Assembly (NCBI RefSeq): GCF_003429085.1
Contig: NZ_QVTC01000007.1
Span: 62,001-126,000 of the forward strand
DNA length: 64,000 nt
From: Bacillus sp. V59.32b
GTDB taxonomy: Bacteria; Bacillota; Bacilli; Bacillales; DSM-1321
Reading direction: 5' to 3'
Shown here: piece by piece, positions 7,437 through 15,832 of the stretch
Numbering within the stretch: position 1 is the stretch's first letter
How the letters are laid out: each line of letters opens with the position of its first letter
Program-made: the position numbers and the translations under genes
Notes under the pieces: model-generated
Database searches by the model: none
Seen by the model: only the letters and a program-made list of their open reading frames with translations
Told to the model about the DNA's origin: nothing

Positions 7437-8621
7437 ATGGATCGGAAAGCTTTTATCATATTGTCATTTATCATGTTTTTAACGATGACGGGTTACGGAA
7501 TCGTCCTCCCCAGCTTGCCATATGTAGCCGAACGGTTAGGTCTGTCTTCCTTTCAAATGGGCAGCCTGATCACTGGCTGGGCCCTTGCACAATTTATATC
7601 AACACCAGTATGGGGCAGATTAATCGACCGCTTTGGCCGAAAACCGATCCTGTTTATCGGGCTGTTCGGTTTCGGCATTGCTTTCATCCTGATTATCTTT
7701 GCGCAAACCTACGGCCAATTGTTAGTCGCGCGAATCATCGGTGCCACCCTGTCTGCTGGATCGCTTCCGGCTGCCCTGACCATTGTGGCAGATTCTTCGG
7801 ATGACGAAAACCGGGGAAACGCAATGGCAAAGATAGGGGCTGTCAACGGTTTGGGGTTTCTATGCGGACCTGCTTTAGGTGGCATCTTTGCTCCTTTGGG
7901 GGTGAATGCACCATTTATTGCTGCCGGCTCATTGGCGTTTCTCGCTTTACCGTTTGTCTGGGTATCGATAAAAGAACCCCCAAAGCAGAAATTAAAAATG
8001 GCTGAGCCTTCCTTCATAAGATCGCTAATTCTCGTTACAAAAACCGGTTACCGGGAACTCTACATACTTACCCTCGGAATATCACTTGCTGCATCCAGTT
8101 TATTCGGAATGCTTGGTTACTTCATGATTGATAGATTCTCGGCAACACCCGGGGAAGTAAGCCTGGCCTTCAGTATATTTGCCGGCGGCTCCGCCTTCGT
8201 CCAATTCTTTCTATTAAAATATCTTTATCAAATAAGAACGGAAAACTGGATTGCCAAATTTGGCTTTGTCATCTGTGCGATTGGTTATCTATTAATTGCT
8301 GCTTCTATTGATATTTGGATGGTGGTTCTCGGATGCGCTTTAGTAGGAGTGGGATCCGCATGCATACGCCCGACAATCATTTCGCTACTATCCAAACAAG
8401 AGAGAATGGGTAGAGGCATTACTATGGGGCTGGACCAGGCCATCGATAGCTTCGGCAGAATACTTGGACCATTAATGGGCGGTGTATTCTATGCTGTCCA
8501 TATCACGGTTCCTTTCGTTGGATCCTCCCTCATTTGTGCTCTATTGTTCTTTGCGGTTTGGATAAATGGTCGGAATTCATATGGGGTGTGGAGGATGGAG
8601 AAAGAAATAAATGGAAAGTGA
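7437..8621 (+). CDS. MFS drug-efflux-type transporter (DHA1 family)
   Basis: A major facilitator of 394 residues with 12 predicted helices. The loop 2-3 signature is clear in the segment GRLIDRFGRKPILFIGLFGFG, and motif C appears as GFLCGPALGG in helix 5, typical of proton-coupled drug exporters. The start at 7437 is chosen because GGAG at 7424-7427 sits 9 bases before it; an in-frame ATG at 7404 would add 11 charged residues and lacks a ribosome site. A decayed copy of its 5' end lies at 5022. Substrate cannot be read from sequence. Confidence 0.87.
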   Translation: MDRKAFIILSFIMFLTMTGYGIVLPSLPYVAERLGLSSFQMGSLITGWALAQFISTPVWGRLIDRFGRKPILFIGLFGFGIAFILIIFAQTYGQLLVARIIGATLSAGSLPAALTIVADSSDDENRGNAMAKIGAVNGLGFLCGPALGGIFAPLGVNAPFIAAGSLAFLALPFVWVSIKEPPKQKLKMAEPSFIRSLILVTKTGYRELYILTLGISLAASSLFGMLGYFMIDRFSATPGEVSLAFSIFAGGSAFVQFFLLKYLYQIRTENWIAKFGFVICAIGYLLIAASIDIWMVVLGCALVGVGSACIRPTIISLLSKQERMGRGITMGLDQAIDSFGRILGPLMGGVFYAVHITVPFVGSSLICALLFFAVWINGRNSYGVWRMEKEINGK

Positions 8622-8744
8622 ATCTCAATAAAATAGCGTTTTTATAAAAACAGCTTGGAATCTAATGAGCATTCTTTATCAGGTTTTGTCACATGTTGTG
8701 CTACTATGGTAGGGAATAATGAAGGAAAAGGAAGAGGTGCCGTT

Positions 8745-9473
8745 ATGAAAATCGAGGTATGGTCGGATTTTGTCTGTCCGTTTTGTTATATTGGGAAACG
8801 TCGGTTAGAAGAAGCCCTTGGCCAATTCGCCCATAAAGACCAAGTGGAAGTTGAATACAAGAGCTTTGAGCTTGACCCGGATGCGCCGAAGAACACGGAT
8901 AAAAGTATCCACGAAATGCTCGCATCCAAGTACGGGATGAGTGTTGAACAGGCCAAACAATCAAACGAAGGGGTCGGGCAGCAGGCAGCCGCTATGGGAC
9001 TGACTTACAACTTTGATACGATGAAGTCTACCAATACATTTGATGCTCACCGTCTTGCTAAGTTTGCAAAGTCTCAAAGAAAAGAAGCTGTAATCACGGA
9101 AAAACTGCTTTATGCTTATTTTACAGAATCCAAGCATATCGGGGACCATGAAACACTAGCAGAAATCGCAGAATCAGTCGGATTGAACCGTCAAGAAGCA
9201 ATGAACATTCTAGCTGATGAGACTGCTTACGAGGCTGATGTACGAAATGACCAGGCTGTCGCCAGACAATATGGCATCAGCGGGGTACCGTATTTTGTTA
9301 TCAACCAAAAATACGCCATCTCTGGCGCCCAGCCGACTGAATCATTCATTGGCGCGCTCGAGCAAATATGGCAGGAAGAATCTGCTGCGCCTAAATTGCA
9401 GAATCTTTCCGCAGACGGAGCGGACGATGCAAGCTGTGCGGATGGCAGTTGTGCGGTGCCGAATAAGCAGTAG
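8745..9473 (+). CDS. DsbA-family disulfide oxidoreductase, FrnE-like
   Basis: A cytoplasmic DsbA-family protein of 242 residues with no signal peptide. The thioredoxin active site is Cys11-x-x-Cys14 (CPFC) right after the first strand, and the cis-proline loop is ISGVPYFVINQKYAISGAQ. The C-terminal tail carries a second pair, Cys231-x4-Cys236 (CADGSC). A CX4C pair at this place is known from Deinococcus FrnE, where it takes part in disulfide exchange with the CxxC. The ATG at 8745 is chosen for the AGAGGTG site 5 bases upstream; a longer in-frame start has none. Likely role is redox repair or thiol transfer under oxidative stress. Confidence 0.85.
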   Translation: MKIEVWSDFVCPFCYIGKRRLEEALGQFAHKDQVEVEYKSFELDPDAPKNTDKSIHEMLASKYGMSVEQAKQSNEGVGQQAAAMGLTYNFDTMKSTNTFDAHRLAKFAKSQRKEAVITEKLLYAYFTESKHIGDHETLAEIAESVGLNRQEAMNILADETAYEADVRNDQAVARQYGISGVPYFVINQKYAISGAQPTESFIGALEQIWQEESAAPKLQNLSADGADDASCADGSCAVPNKQ

Positions 9474-9512
9474 TACTGTCTTTCAGCTATTGAAATATGG
9501 ACACATTTAATT

Positions 9513-9559
9513 AAAAGCCTTCTATTCGTTACATTCATACGAATCAGGGGGCTTTTTTT
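9513..9559 (+). terminator. Terminator after the FrnE-like gene
   Basis: An outer AAAAGCC/GGCTTTT stem encloses an inner ATTCGT/ACGAAT hairpin and is followed by a run of T. Confidence 0.75.
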
Positions 9560-9649
9560 CGATTAGTTCTTTCGAGATACCATAGTTCAAGATGAAAGGA
9601 GCATTATTTTTGACTATGGCTGGCACCTTTCACCCCTCTAATAATTAAC

Positions 9650-9678
9650 TTGAAATTGAAAGCGTTTTCATATATTAT
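9650..9678 (+). promoter_or_regulatory. Promoter with overlapping CcpA cre site
   Basis: TTGAAA (9650-9655), a 17-base spacer and TATTAT (9673-9678) form a sigma-A promoter. Its spacer is filled by TTGAAAGCGTTTTCA (9656-9670), which matches the cre consensus WTGNAANCGNWNNCW fully. CcpA bound here would cover the promoter core and repress in glucose. The first gene downstream is the 42-residue gene at 9786, giving a leader of about 100 bases. Confidence 0.75.
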
Positions 9679-9785
9679 AGTAATTAAATCATTACTTTTT
9701 AATTTGGGTGTATGTATTATTTATTAGATTCCATGATTAAAAGGTTAATAGCTTGGGTATTATTAATGAAAAGGGAGGGGATACC

Positions 9786-9914
9786 ATGAGGGAAAATAAA
9801 TTAACCGATTTCGCACAAGAGGATCGATTTGAATTACATTCTTACCTTACATACTTGTTTGAACAACTTGTAGCGAGTGTTCCTAAACAGGAGCAAACGG
9901 AGATCAATGAGTGA
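9786..9914 (+). CDS. Small acidic protein, probably catabolite-repressed, unknown function
   Basis: A 42-residue frame (begins MRENKLTDFAQEDRFELH, ends KQEQTEINE) directly behind a very strong ribosome site, AAAGGGAGGGG, 5 bases before the ATG. It has its own promoter with a cre site and its own strong terminator, so the locus is a complete transcription unit of about 320 bases. The centre (YLTYLFEQLVASV) would form an amphipathic helix. I recognise no family. It could be a small regulatory protein or a dual-function RNA similar in design, but not in sequence, to CcpA-repressed SR1. Confidence 0.55.
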   Translation: MRENKLTDFAQEDRFELHSYLTYLFEQLVASVPKQEQTEINE

Positions 9915-9959
9915 GGGAAAATAAAATTCCGAAACCAAATTTAAATAAGCAATTAATCT

Positions 9960-10008
9960 AAACGATCTTGTTTATTCTGAAGAGAATAGCAAGATCGTTT
10001 ATTTATTT
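9960..10008 (+). terminator. Terminator of the small cre-controlled unit
   Basis: An 11-base perfect stem, AAACGATCTTG with CAAGATCGTTT, encloses a second TATTCT/AGAATA hairpin and is followed by repeated ATTT. Confidence 0.85.
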
Positions 10009-10125
10009 ATTTATTTATGTATTTATTGATTAGTCTAGCATGAGATACAAGAACTAAAATACTTATTGTGGATTATATTATTAAACCTTTTACGAATCCT
10101 TAAAGAATCCACCAGCAAATCTCCT

Positions 10126-10150
10126 GATTGAAGTCTCTATAAAAGGGTAT
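10126..10150 (+). promoter_or_regulatory. Candidate sigma-B promoter
   Basis: GATTGA (10126-10131), 13 bases and GGGTAT (10145-10150) resemble the sigma-B consensus GTTTAA-N12-14-GGGTAT; the -10 is a full match and the -35 matches 4 of 6. It lies 34 bases before a general-stress-type gene, which fits. Confidence 0.55.
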
Positions 10151-10183
10151 TTAAAAGGTAAGACATGAAAGGAGCAAATCATC

Positions 10184-10615
10184 ATGGAAAAACGAGTCAT
10201 AGGTGTTTATGAAAATGAAGAACAGGCACAGGCGGCGGTTGAAGATTTAAAGGAGAAAGGGTACACCATGGATGAAATTTCTCTTGTCGCAAAAAATATC
10301 GAAGAATTGGGACCAGATGCTGAACAAGTGGAACCTAAGGAAATGGATGGATTGATAGCCGGGGCAACAACGGGTGGTGCGATTGGTTTAGCCGGTCTTT
10401 TTGTCGGTTTGAGTGCCATTGCAATCCCGGGAATCGGTCCAATTTTAGCAGCAGGCCCGATATTTACCACACTGGGCGGAGCCGCCGCAGGCCTGGCTAC
10501 TAAATCCGGCAGTTTAACGGAGGCTTTAAAGGAAACGGGGCTCACTGAGGAAGAGGCCCGGCAATATGAAGACGAGGTGAAACAAGGAAAAATTCTCGTG
10601 ATGGTAACGGAATAG
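10184..10615 (+). CDS. General stress protein, YflT/GSP17M-like
   Basis: A 143-residue protein. Residues 1-45 are a general stress protein 17M/YflT-type domain (RVIGVYENEEQAQAAVEDLK, then GYTMDEISLVAKN). Residues 60-105 are a glycine/alanine-rich amphipathic stretch (GATTGGAIGLAGLFVGLSAI) often seen in stress proteins that associate with membranes. The C terminus is charged. A probable sigma-B promoter and the AAAGGAG site precede it; a terminator follows. The 3' third and the terminator have a decayed duplicate at 31328-31599. Molecular function of the family is unknown. Confidence 0.8.
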   Translation: MEKRVIGVYENEEQAQAAVEDLKEKGYTMDEISLVAKNIEELGPDAEQVEPKEMDGLIAGATTGGAIGLAGLFVGLSAIAIPGIGPILAAGPIFTTLGGAAAGLATKSGSLTEALKETGLTEEEARQYEDEVKQGKILVMVTE

Positions 10616-10668
10616 TTCCGTGATATAAGTAACACTTACTAATCCTTAAGATTAGCAGTAAAATAAAG

Positions 10669-10712
10669 AAATGGCCTATTGTTCCATGCGAGTGAATGAT
10701 AGGCTATTTTTT
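10669..10712 (+). terminator. Terminator of the YflT-like gene
   Basis: The stem formed by ATGGCCTATT and AATGATAGGCTAT ends in TTTTTT. A near copy with the same stem lies at 31557-31599. Confidence 0.8.
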
Positions 10713-10810
10713 GAGTAATCGGTTTTATTCAGTCTAATAAATGAGATTTGAATTTTAGTTGATAAAGAAATTTCAATCCGTGATAAAAGTTAAAAGCAAG
10801 TTAGGTGACC

Positions 10811-10942
10811 ATGGAATTAGATATCTTCAAAAAATCTGTACATTGTGGGATATGCAAAAAGATTGTATTTGGCAATTATAAAATGCTGTTTATGGCAGAA
10901 TGTTTTTTGAAGGAAAAAGGTACCTGTAGACAATTTTTTTAA
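10811..10942 (+). CDS. Possible 43-residue cysteine-containing peptide
   Basis: A short frame from ATG 10811 with a CxxC (HCGICKK) and two further cysteines near its end (ECFLKEKGTCRQFF). AGGTG lies only 3 bases before the ATG, so the ribosome site is poor. It could be a small zinc-binding peptide or chance. Nothing else is seen between the YflT terminator and the GNAT remnant. Confidence 0.27.
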   Translation: MELDIFKKSVHCGICKKIVFGNYKMLFMAECFLKEKGTCRQFF

Positions 10943-10985
10943 TGTTGATTTATTTAGTTCTCCTAAAATTTCCAATCAATTATTT

Positions 10986-11297
10986 CTATTTTTTTGAAAT
11001 TACAGTAAACATCCCTGTCATGTTTGGTGAGAAATCTTTAAATTCATATTTTTCATAGAACGATTCATTACCTTGTGATGCAAACAAACCAACAAACGCC
11101 TTATCTGGGGCATTCGTATGCAAGTATTCAACCAAAAGATTCATTATTTCCTTACCAATCCCATTTTTCTGATAATCTAGATGAACCACTATATCTTGTA
11201 TATAGAAATAAATAGCCCCATCGCCAACAATTCTCCTATTTAAACCTCTTCCTCAGCTAACCTGCCCCGTTTGTACAATAACTTCATTTTGTGGCAT
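10986..11297 (-). pseudogene. GNAT acetyltransferase, internally deleted
   Basis: Read on the minus strand, the original start is the ATG at 11297-11295 behind AAGGAG, giving MPQNEVIVQTGQVS and then a stop. Past the stop the same frame continues with RRIVGDGAIYFYIQDIVVH and then YQKNGIGKEIMNLL, the acetyl-CoA-binding Q/RxxGxG/A region, ending in FYEKYEFKD. Compared with the usual roughly 140-residue members of this family, about 45 residues between the first segment and the VGDGAIYFY strand are missing. The C-terminal 67 residues could be translated from a GTG, but the acceptor-binding half is gone. Confidence 0.75.
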
Positions 11298-11643
11298 TCA
11301 TTTCTCCTTATGTATTTTATTTTTTTATGTATATCTATACTTTTTCTCTACTTAACACCTAATTACCTTTTTACAGTAACCTGAACCGTTTGTTCAATAA
11401 GAAGTTCAACAAAAAGCAATTAATAGAGAGAACAGTATTGAAGAAAGAACTTGATATTGTTTTTCAATTACATAATTTGCATAGTGTTTTAATGAACTGT
11501 GTAGCTCAGAACCATCAGAATCTTTATACAACTGACTTCCTCGTTATTATCAATATCATCATAAAAATGACTGGATTACTATCATTTAAACCTTTCCCCA
11601 AGTAATCCATTCTCACATTCAAATTTAGCTGTTTATGCAAAAT
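11298..11643. other. Intergenic, no gene seen
   Basis: AT-rich. A 71-codon open frame lies at 11390-11605 but has no ribosome site and unnatural composition. A short stretch around 11380-11412 weakly echoes the start of the neighbouring GNAT remnant (ACCGTTTGT-CAATAA), possibly another trace of the same gene. Confidence 0.5.
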
Positions 11644-12207
<564 letters not shown>

Positions 12208-12577
12208 ATTAGTTTCCCCCTTGGTTTTCCTCATAATTGAATAAGGGCTAAACTGCTCCTTAGTACAATAACTTCTACAAAAAGATGCGTTATCCTTCTT
12301 GGATAAACGCACCCTATAGTTTAAATACAATTTTTCACAATCTCGCTTTGCGTGAAAGGCTATGGTTTTGAAGTTTAATAGGTGAATAATAACCATTCCC
12401 AATAAATTATAATAAGCAAAAAAAGGATTCCGAACCTTTTCCCGAACTTGTTAGGCTAAATTTTTTTCTTCATGAATCCCGTCCCCAGGGAATACTTAGC
12501 TATCCCTGCGACTTTAAAAATAGGAAATTCTACCGATATATACTGGGTAAACTGAGCAGTTGGAGAGGTGTATAACG
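12208..12577. other. Divergent intergenic region
   Basis: Separates the DUF4256 gene (leftward) from the Asp-rich gene (rightward) and should hold both promoters; none is clear. An inverted repeat, AAAAGG-ATTCCGAA-CCTTTT, lies near 12420-12441. No gene is apparent. Confidence 0.5.
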
Positions 12578-12968
12578 TTGGAAGACCTGATATTTGACTG
12601 GATATTTGATGACATCGTCCTCGAACCGATGGATCTGAACATCGATTTTGACATGGATGGTATTTTTGACAATACGTTGGGTCTGTTGGACCTGGATCAC
12701 GATTTCATCAGTGACACAAACCCCCCTATTTTCCGATTATGATGGAGACGGATTCAGCGATCCGTTTGATGCGATAAACGACATCGATGGGGATTTTACG
12801 AATGATGCGAACGATCCATTTATCGATACAAATGGAAATCATATACATGACGGCAATGACCCATTTCAGGATTGGGATCAGGACGGTTTGTTTGACGGGG
12901 GTTATATGGCATACCGAAAAAAACTTGTCACCCAATTTGCATCATTGGGGAGTGTTTCCTATGAGTAG
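12578..12968 (+). pseudogene. Asp-rich calcium-repeat protein, frameshifted in a C6 run
   Basis: Begins with TTG at 12578 behind GGAGAGGTG. The first frame (EDLIFDWIFDD, then DLDHDFISDTN) shifts at six C residues (12721-12726). Reading five C gives a continuous 129-residue protein continuing as PLFSDYDGDGFSDPFD, DIDGDFTNDAND, DTNGNHIHDGND and DWDQDGLFDGG. These are acidic DxDxDGxxD units as in thrombospondin type-3 or dockerin-like calcium loops. There is no signal peptide or membrane segment. The stop overlaps the start of the next gene by 8 bases, which implies translational coupling and a shared function. Whether the extra C is biological, phase-variable or a base-calling error cannot be told here. 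Confidence 0.65.
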
Positions 12969-14655
12969 GCCTACCGAAGCTGAGATAGAAGAATTTTTAT
13001 ATATCTTGAATGAACCCGAGCATGACGAACACGGGGCTACCATACAAACGCTAAGCATGATTTCCGGGTTTATGAAGACGGATTTCTCAGAAGAGGAATT
13101 TGAACATGCCGTGTACCGTTTCTTAGCTACGTACGAACGGGCATTTCCTTTAACAGATGAAGAAAAAGCAGAATTACTGGCATTGCCGGGAGTCCTGCAC
13201 AATCAGGAAATAAAGCAAAGACTGAAAGAAATCTTCTATTATGTGTTAAAGACAGACGGGATTTCCGGGAAGGTGTTAAAACAGCATTATCATGAGAGCA
13301 ATGACATATTCGTGGAAAAAGTAATACAATTCTTTGATACCGAAATGGCCCAGGAATTCTCTCAGTATGAGGGTCCGGCAGAGAACATGGAATTAGGTAA
13401 GGCTGTCATGGAATGCCGGAAAGAATTGCTGCAGAACCCTACCTTTATCACAAAATTAAAAACGCAATATATGTTCGATGATTTTCGCACCGACTTTTAT
13501 AGGTTCGTCAGCAGAACGAGGCTGCGTCATCCTGAAATGGATTTGAAATCCGCAATCACACATGTCGTTAATGATTGGAAAGCACATGACGAGAATTTCC
13601 GGCAACAAATGAAGACGGAAGATGGCCGGATGGAGGTACAAACCATCCTGAAACAAATGTCCCACCCTGTCATCCAAAAACAATGGGGGCGTTACCTTCG
13701 AAAAGAAGAACAACAGGGTTTTGCGGCATATGAAGAAATGCTTGCCTATCTAAAGGAACTTTTGATGAAGAGAATCCAGGTGCATTTGGATTTCTCCAGG
13801 CATCTTTCCCAAAAGCGGTACAATCTCAGCGAAAAACCACAAAGGAAAGAATTCCTGAATGAGTACTTCTGTATAGGGCCTGGAGCGGTACCAGTGATCT
13901 ATGGTATCATTCACGAATCCATCTTGATGGAAGTGAAACGCCACTTTCTAGATTTGCTGATTGCGTTTCCTATCGTGATAAATGAAAAAGAAATGGATCA
14001 TATCATCTCCAAACTGGATAAGGTGATAAAGGAGTATTCCGATTACTTGGAACCGCAATTGAGCAAGGAGTATCAGCCGTTCGCCGATCGCTTTGAAAAA
14101 CTGTTCAACTATGTAGGGGATATGGCGAACAACATACAGAAGAGCAGAAACCGGGATGGAATACGGTCATTGTTTGCTTTCTCACCCATATCAGTGGTCA
14201 GAACTATATTCAAGGTCTATAACGAAGAAAAGACATTTGATCAAAATCTAAATTTGGCGGATGAGAAAGTCTGGGAACTATATACCAAATACAAGCGTTC
14301 CCTCCCAGGCTTAGAGAAGAAATTGCTTCAATTCTATGCAGACTTTTACGAAGAGATAAGAGGGAAAATCTTTATGCCGTTCGTCCAACACATGTTCCAT
14401 CGTGAGCATCCAGTCGGCCAGCTTTTCGGAATAGAGGAGTTTGAAAAGGCCCTTTTCACCTGTGTCGAAGAGATGCGTGCGGAAAATCAATTCGTACAAC
14501 CCGTGGATTTGGATGCTTTTTACCGCAGCCTGGACGCGAAATTTTCCCAAATTCCCGACTTGCAGCCATTAGGGAAATTGAAACTGGGGACACATTATCT
14601 GGATACCAGGTACCTGCAGAAAAAAGAACTGAAGCTGTCAACATGCTCAGGGTGA
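12961..14655 (+). CDS. Large helical protein of unknown function
   Basis: A 564-residue soluble, mainly alpha-helical protein that I cannot assign. The start ATG at 12961 overlaps the end of the Asp-rich gene and has GGGGAGTG 5 bases upstream; the frame is open further upstream but that part is out-of-frame sequence of the Asp-rich gene. It opens with SRPTEAEIEEFLYILNEPE, has charged helical stretches throughout (DKVIKEYSDYLEPQLSKEY, EDGRMEVQTILKQMSHPVI), no signal peptide, no clear membrane helix and no nucleotide-binding motif. Context gives only the coupled calcium-repeat protein. A strong terminator ends the unit. Confidence 0.7.
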   Translation: MSRPTEAEIEEFLYILNEPEHDEHGATIQTLSMISGFMKTDFSEEEFEHAVYRFLATYERAFPLTDEEKAELLALPGVLHNQEIKQRLKEIFYYVLKTDGISGKVLKQHYHESNDIFVEKVIQFFDTEMAQEFSQYEGPAENMELGKAVMECRKELLQNPTFITKLKTQYMFDDFRTDFYRFVSRTRLRHPEMDLKSAITHVVNDWKAHDENFRQQMKTEDGRMEVQTILKQMSHPVIQKQWGRYLRKEEQQGFAAYEEMLAYLKELLMKRIQVHLDFSRHLSQKRYNLSEKPQRKEFLNEYFCIGPGAVPVIYGIIHESILMEVKRHFLDLLIAFPIVINEKEMDHIISKLDKVIKEYSDYLEPQLSKEYQPFADRFEKLFNYVGDMANNIQKSRNRDGIRSLFAFSPISVVRTIFKVYNEEKTFDQNLNLADEKVWELYTKYKRSLPGLEKKLLQFYADFYEEIRGKIFMPFVQHMFHREHPVGQLFGIEEFEKALFTCVEEMRAENQFVQPVDLDAFYRSLDAKFSQIPDLQPLGKLKLGTHYLDTRYLQKKELKLSTCSG

Positions 14656-14678
14656 ACTCTGGAAGGTTAATGATCTTT

Positions 14679-14715
14679 AAAAAATGAGATGTCCCAAAGA
14701 GACATGTCATTTTTT
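14679..14715 (+). terminator. Terminator of the Asp-rich/564-residue unit
   Basis: A long stem AAAAAATGAGATGTC / GACATGTCATTTTTT with a 7-base loop, 24 bases after the stop. Confidence 0.85.
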
Positions 14716-15043
14716 GTTCACAACTATAATGAGAAAAGGCGGTCAATCCTGCTGGATCAACGTACCCTTTAGTTTGAATAAAACTCTGTAATTATTCCTA
14801 AGACAATACTATGTAAGAGAATCATTTTAACACTGTAAGAAAATTCAAAAAGGATTATTGAAAACATTAGAAGAAATATTTAAAAGATAAAAAGCAAAAA
14901 TTTAAAACCTGTTAGAAGATGTATCAAATAGTATAAGAATAATTAGAAAATTAAAAAAATGAGAAGAATTTAAAATGAGCATAACAAGATAATGAAACTG
15001 CTTCGACATTATTTTTATTAAGATTCAGATAGGAGGAGAATAG
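14716..15043. other. AT-rich leader of the catabolic cluster
   Basis: Very A-rich sequence between the terminator and the response regulator. It should contain the regulator's promoter. I see no gene and no convincing operator or -35/-10 pair. Confidence 0.5.
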
Positions 15044-15817
15044 TTGGCTGAGTTGCTTATTGTCGATAACGATCAAATGGCAAGAAAAGAAATATGTACG
15101 ATAGTGAACGAAAGTAAATACAATTTTCTATCTGTTTATGAATCAAGTACTGTTCAAAGAGGATTGTTACTTCTTAAGCAAAGTCAGCCAAGCGCACTGA
15201 TAATCGATTTATCATTGCCTGATATGGATGGTTTCCAATTCGGCAGGACGGCCCTGCAATTATATCCTACTTTGCCGATTATCATTGTCACCCAGTTGAA
15301 GATGTTTGGATTAGTACAAAAAGCTATGAACGCCGGTTTTGCTTCCTTTTTATTGAAACCGCTTTCTAAAAATGAACTGTTGGAAACGTTCGACAGGGTG
15401 CTCGCTCCTGAAATCAGCTCCCAGGTACATTATGGGATCAATAATGTGTCGGGTGAGTTTATTACAGACTTAAAAAACCCGATTGAAAGTGCCATCCAAT
15501 ATATTCAACTGAATTATGGGGAACCTTTGACTTTGAAAAGTATATCAAACAAGGTTTATCTCAGCCCATCCTATTTTAGCCGTCTATTTAAGGAAGAGAC
15601 GGGAATGACCTTTGTTGAATATGTAACGTTTGTCAGGGTTCAAAAAGCGAAAGGCATGCTTCGTTTATCGTCCTTGCCAATTGAAGTGATTGCGAATAAT
15701 ACAGGTTTTGCAAATTCAAGCTATTTTGCAACCGCTTTCAAAAAATTAGTAGGGAAAACTCCAACAGAGTACCGGGAACAATTTCATTGGGACTCTGGAA
15801 TAACGGTCACAATCTAA
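15044..15817 (+). CDS. Orphan response regulator with AraC-type DNA-binding output
   Basis: A 257-residue regulator. The receiver domain (1-120) has the phospho-acceptor Asp55 in ALIIDLSLPDMDGF, Thr83 and Lys105 (FLLKPL). Residues 150-250 carry two AraC/XylS helix-turn-helix motifs (LTLKSISNKVYLSPSYFSRL and IEVIANNTGFANSSYFATAF) and the family end GKTPTEYREQ. The start is TTG with AGGAGGAG 5 bases away. No histidine kinase is adjacent. It sits 15 bases upstream of xdhC and is the only regulator in the cluster, so it probably controls the furan genes. The acidic pocket near the N terminus (VDNDQMARKE) looks functional. Confidence 0.88.
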   Translation: MAELLIVDNDQMARKEICTIVNESKYNFLSVYESSTVQRGLLLLKQSQPSALIIDLSLPDMDGFQFGRTALQLYPTLPIIIVTQLKMFGLVQKAMNAGFASFLLKPLSKNELLETFDRVLAPEISSQVHYGINNVSGEFITDLKNPIESAIQYIQLNYGEPLTLKSISNKVYLSPSYFSRLFKEETGMTFVEYVTFVRVQKAKGMLRLSSLPIEVIANNTGFANSSYFATAFKKLVGKTPTEYREQFHWDSGITVTI

Positions 15818-15832
15818 CAGGGAGGTGAACGG

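Noticed and set aside
11390-11605. 71-codon gene
   Set aside because: No ribosome site, skewed composition and no resemblance to any protein; probably chance in AT-rich sequence.
12721-12726. Phase-variable contingency tract
   Set aside because: Six C residues are short for a switching tract, and four other single-base frameshifts in the window make sequencing or recent mutation a simpler explanation. Kept only as a possibility.
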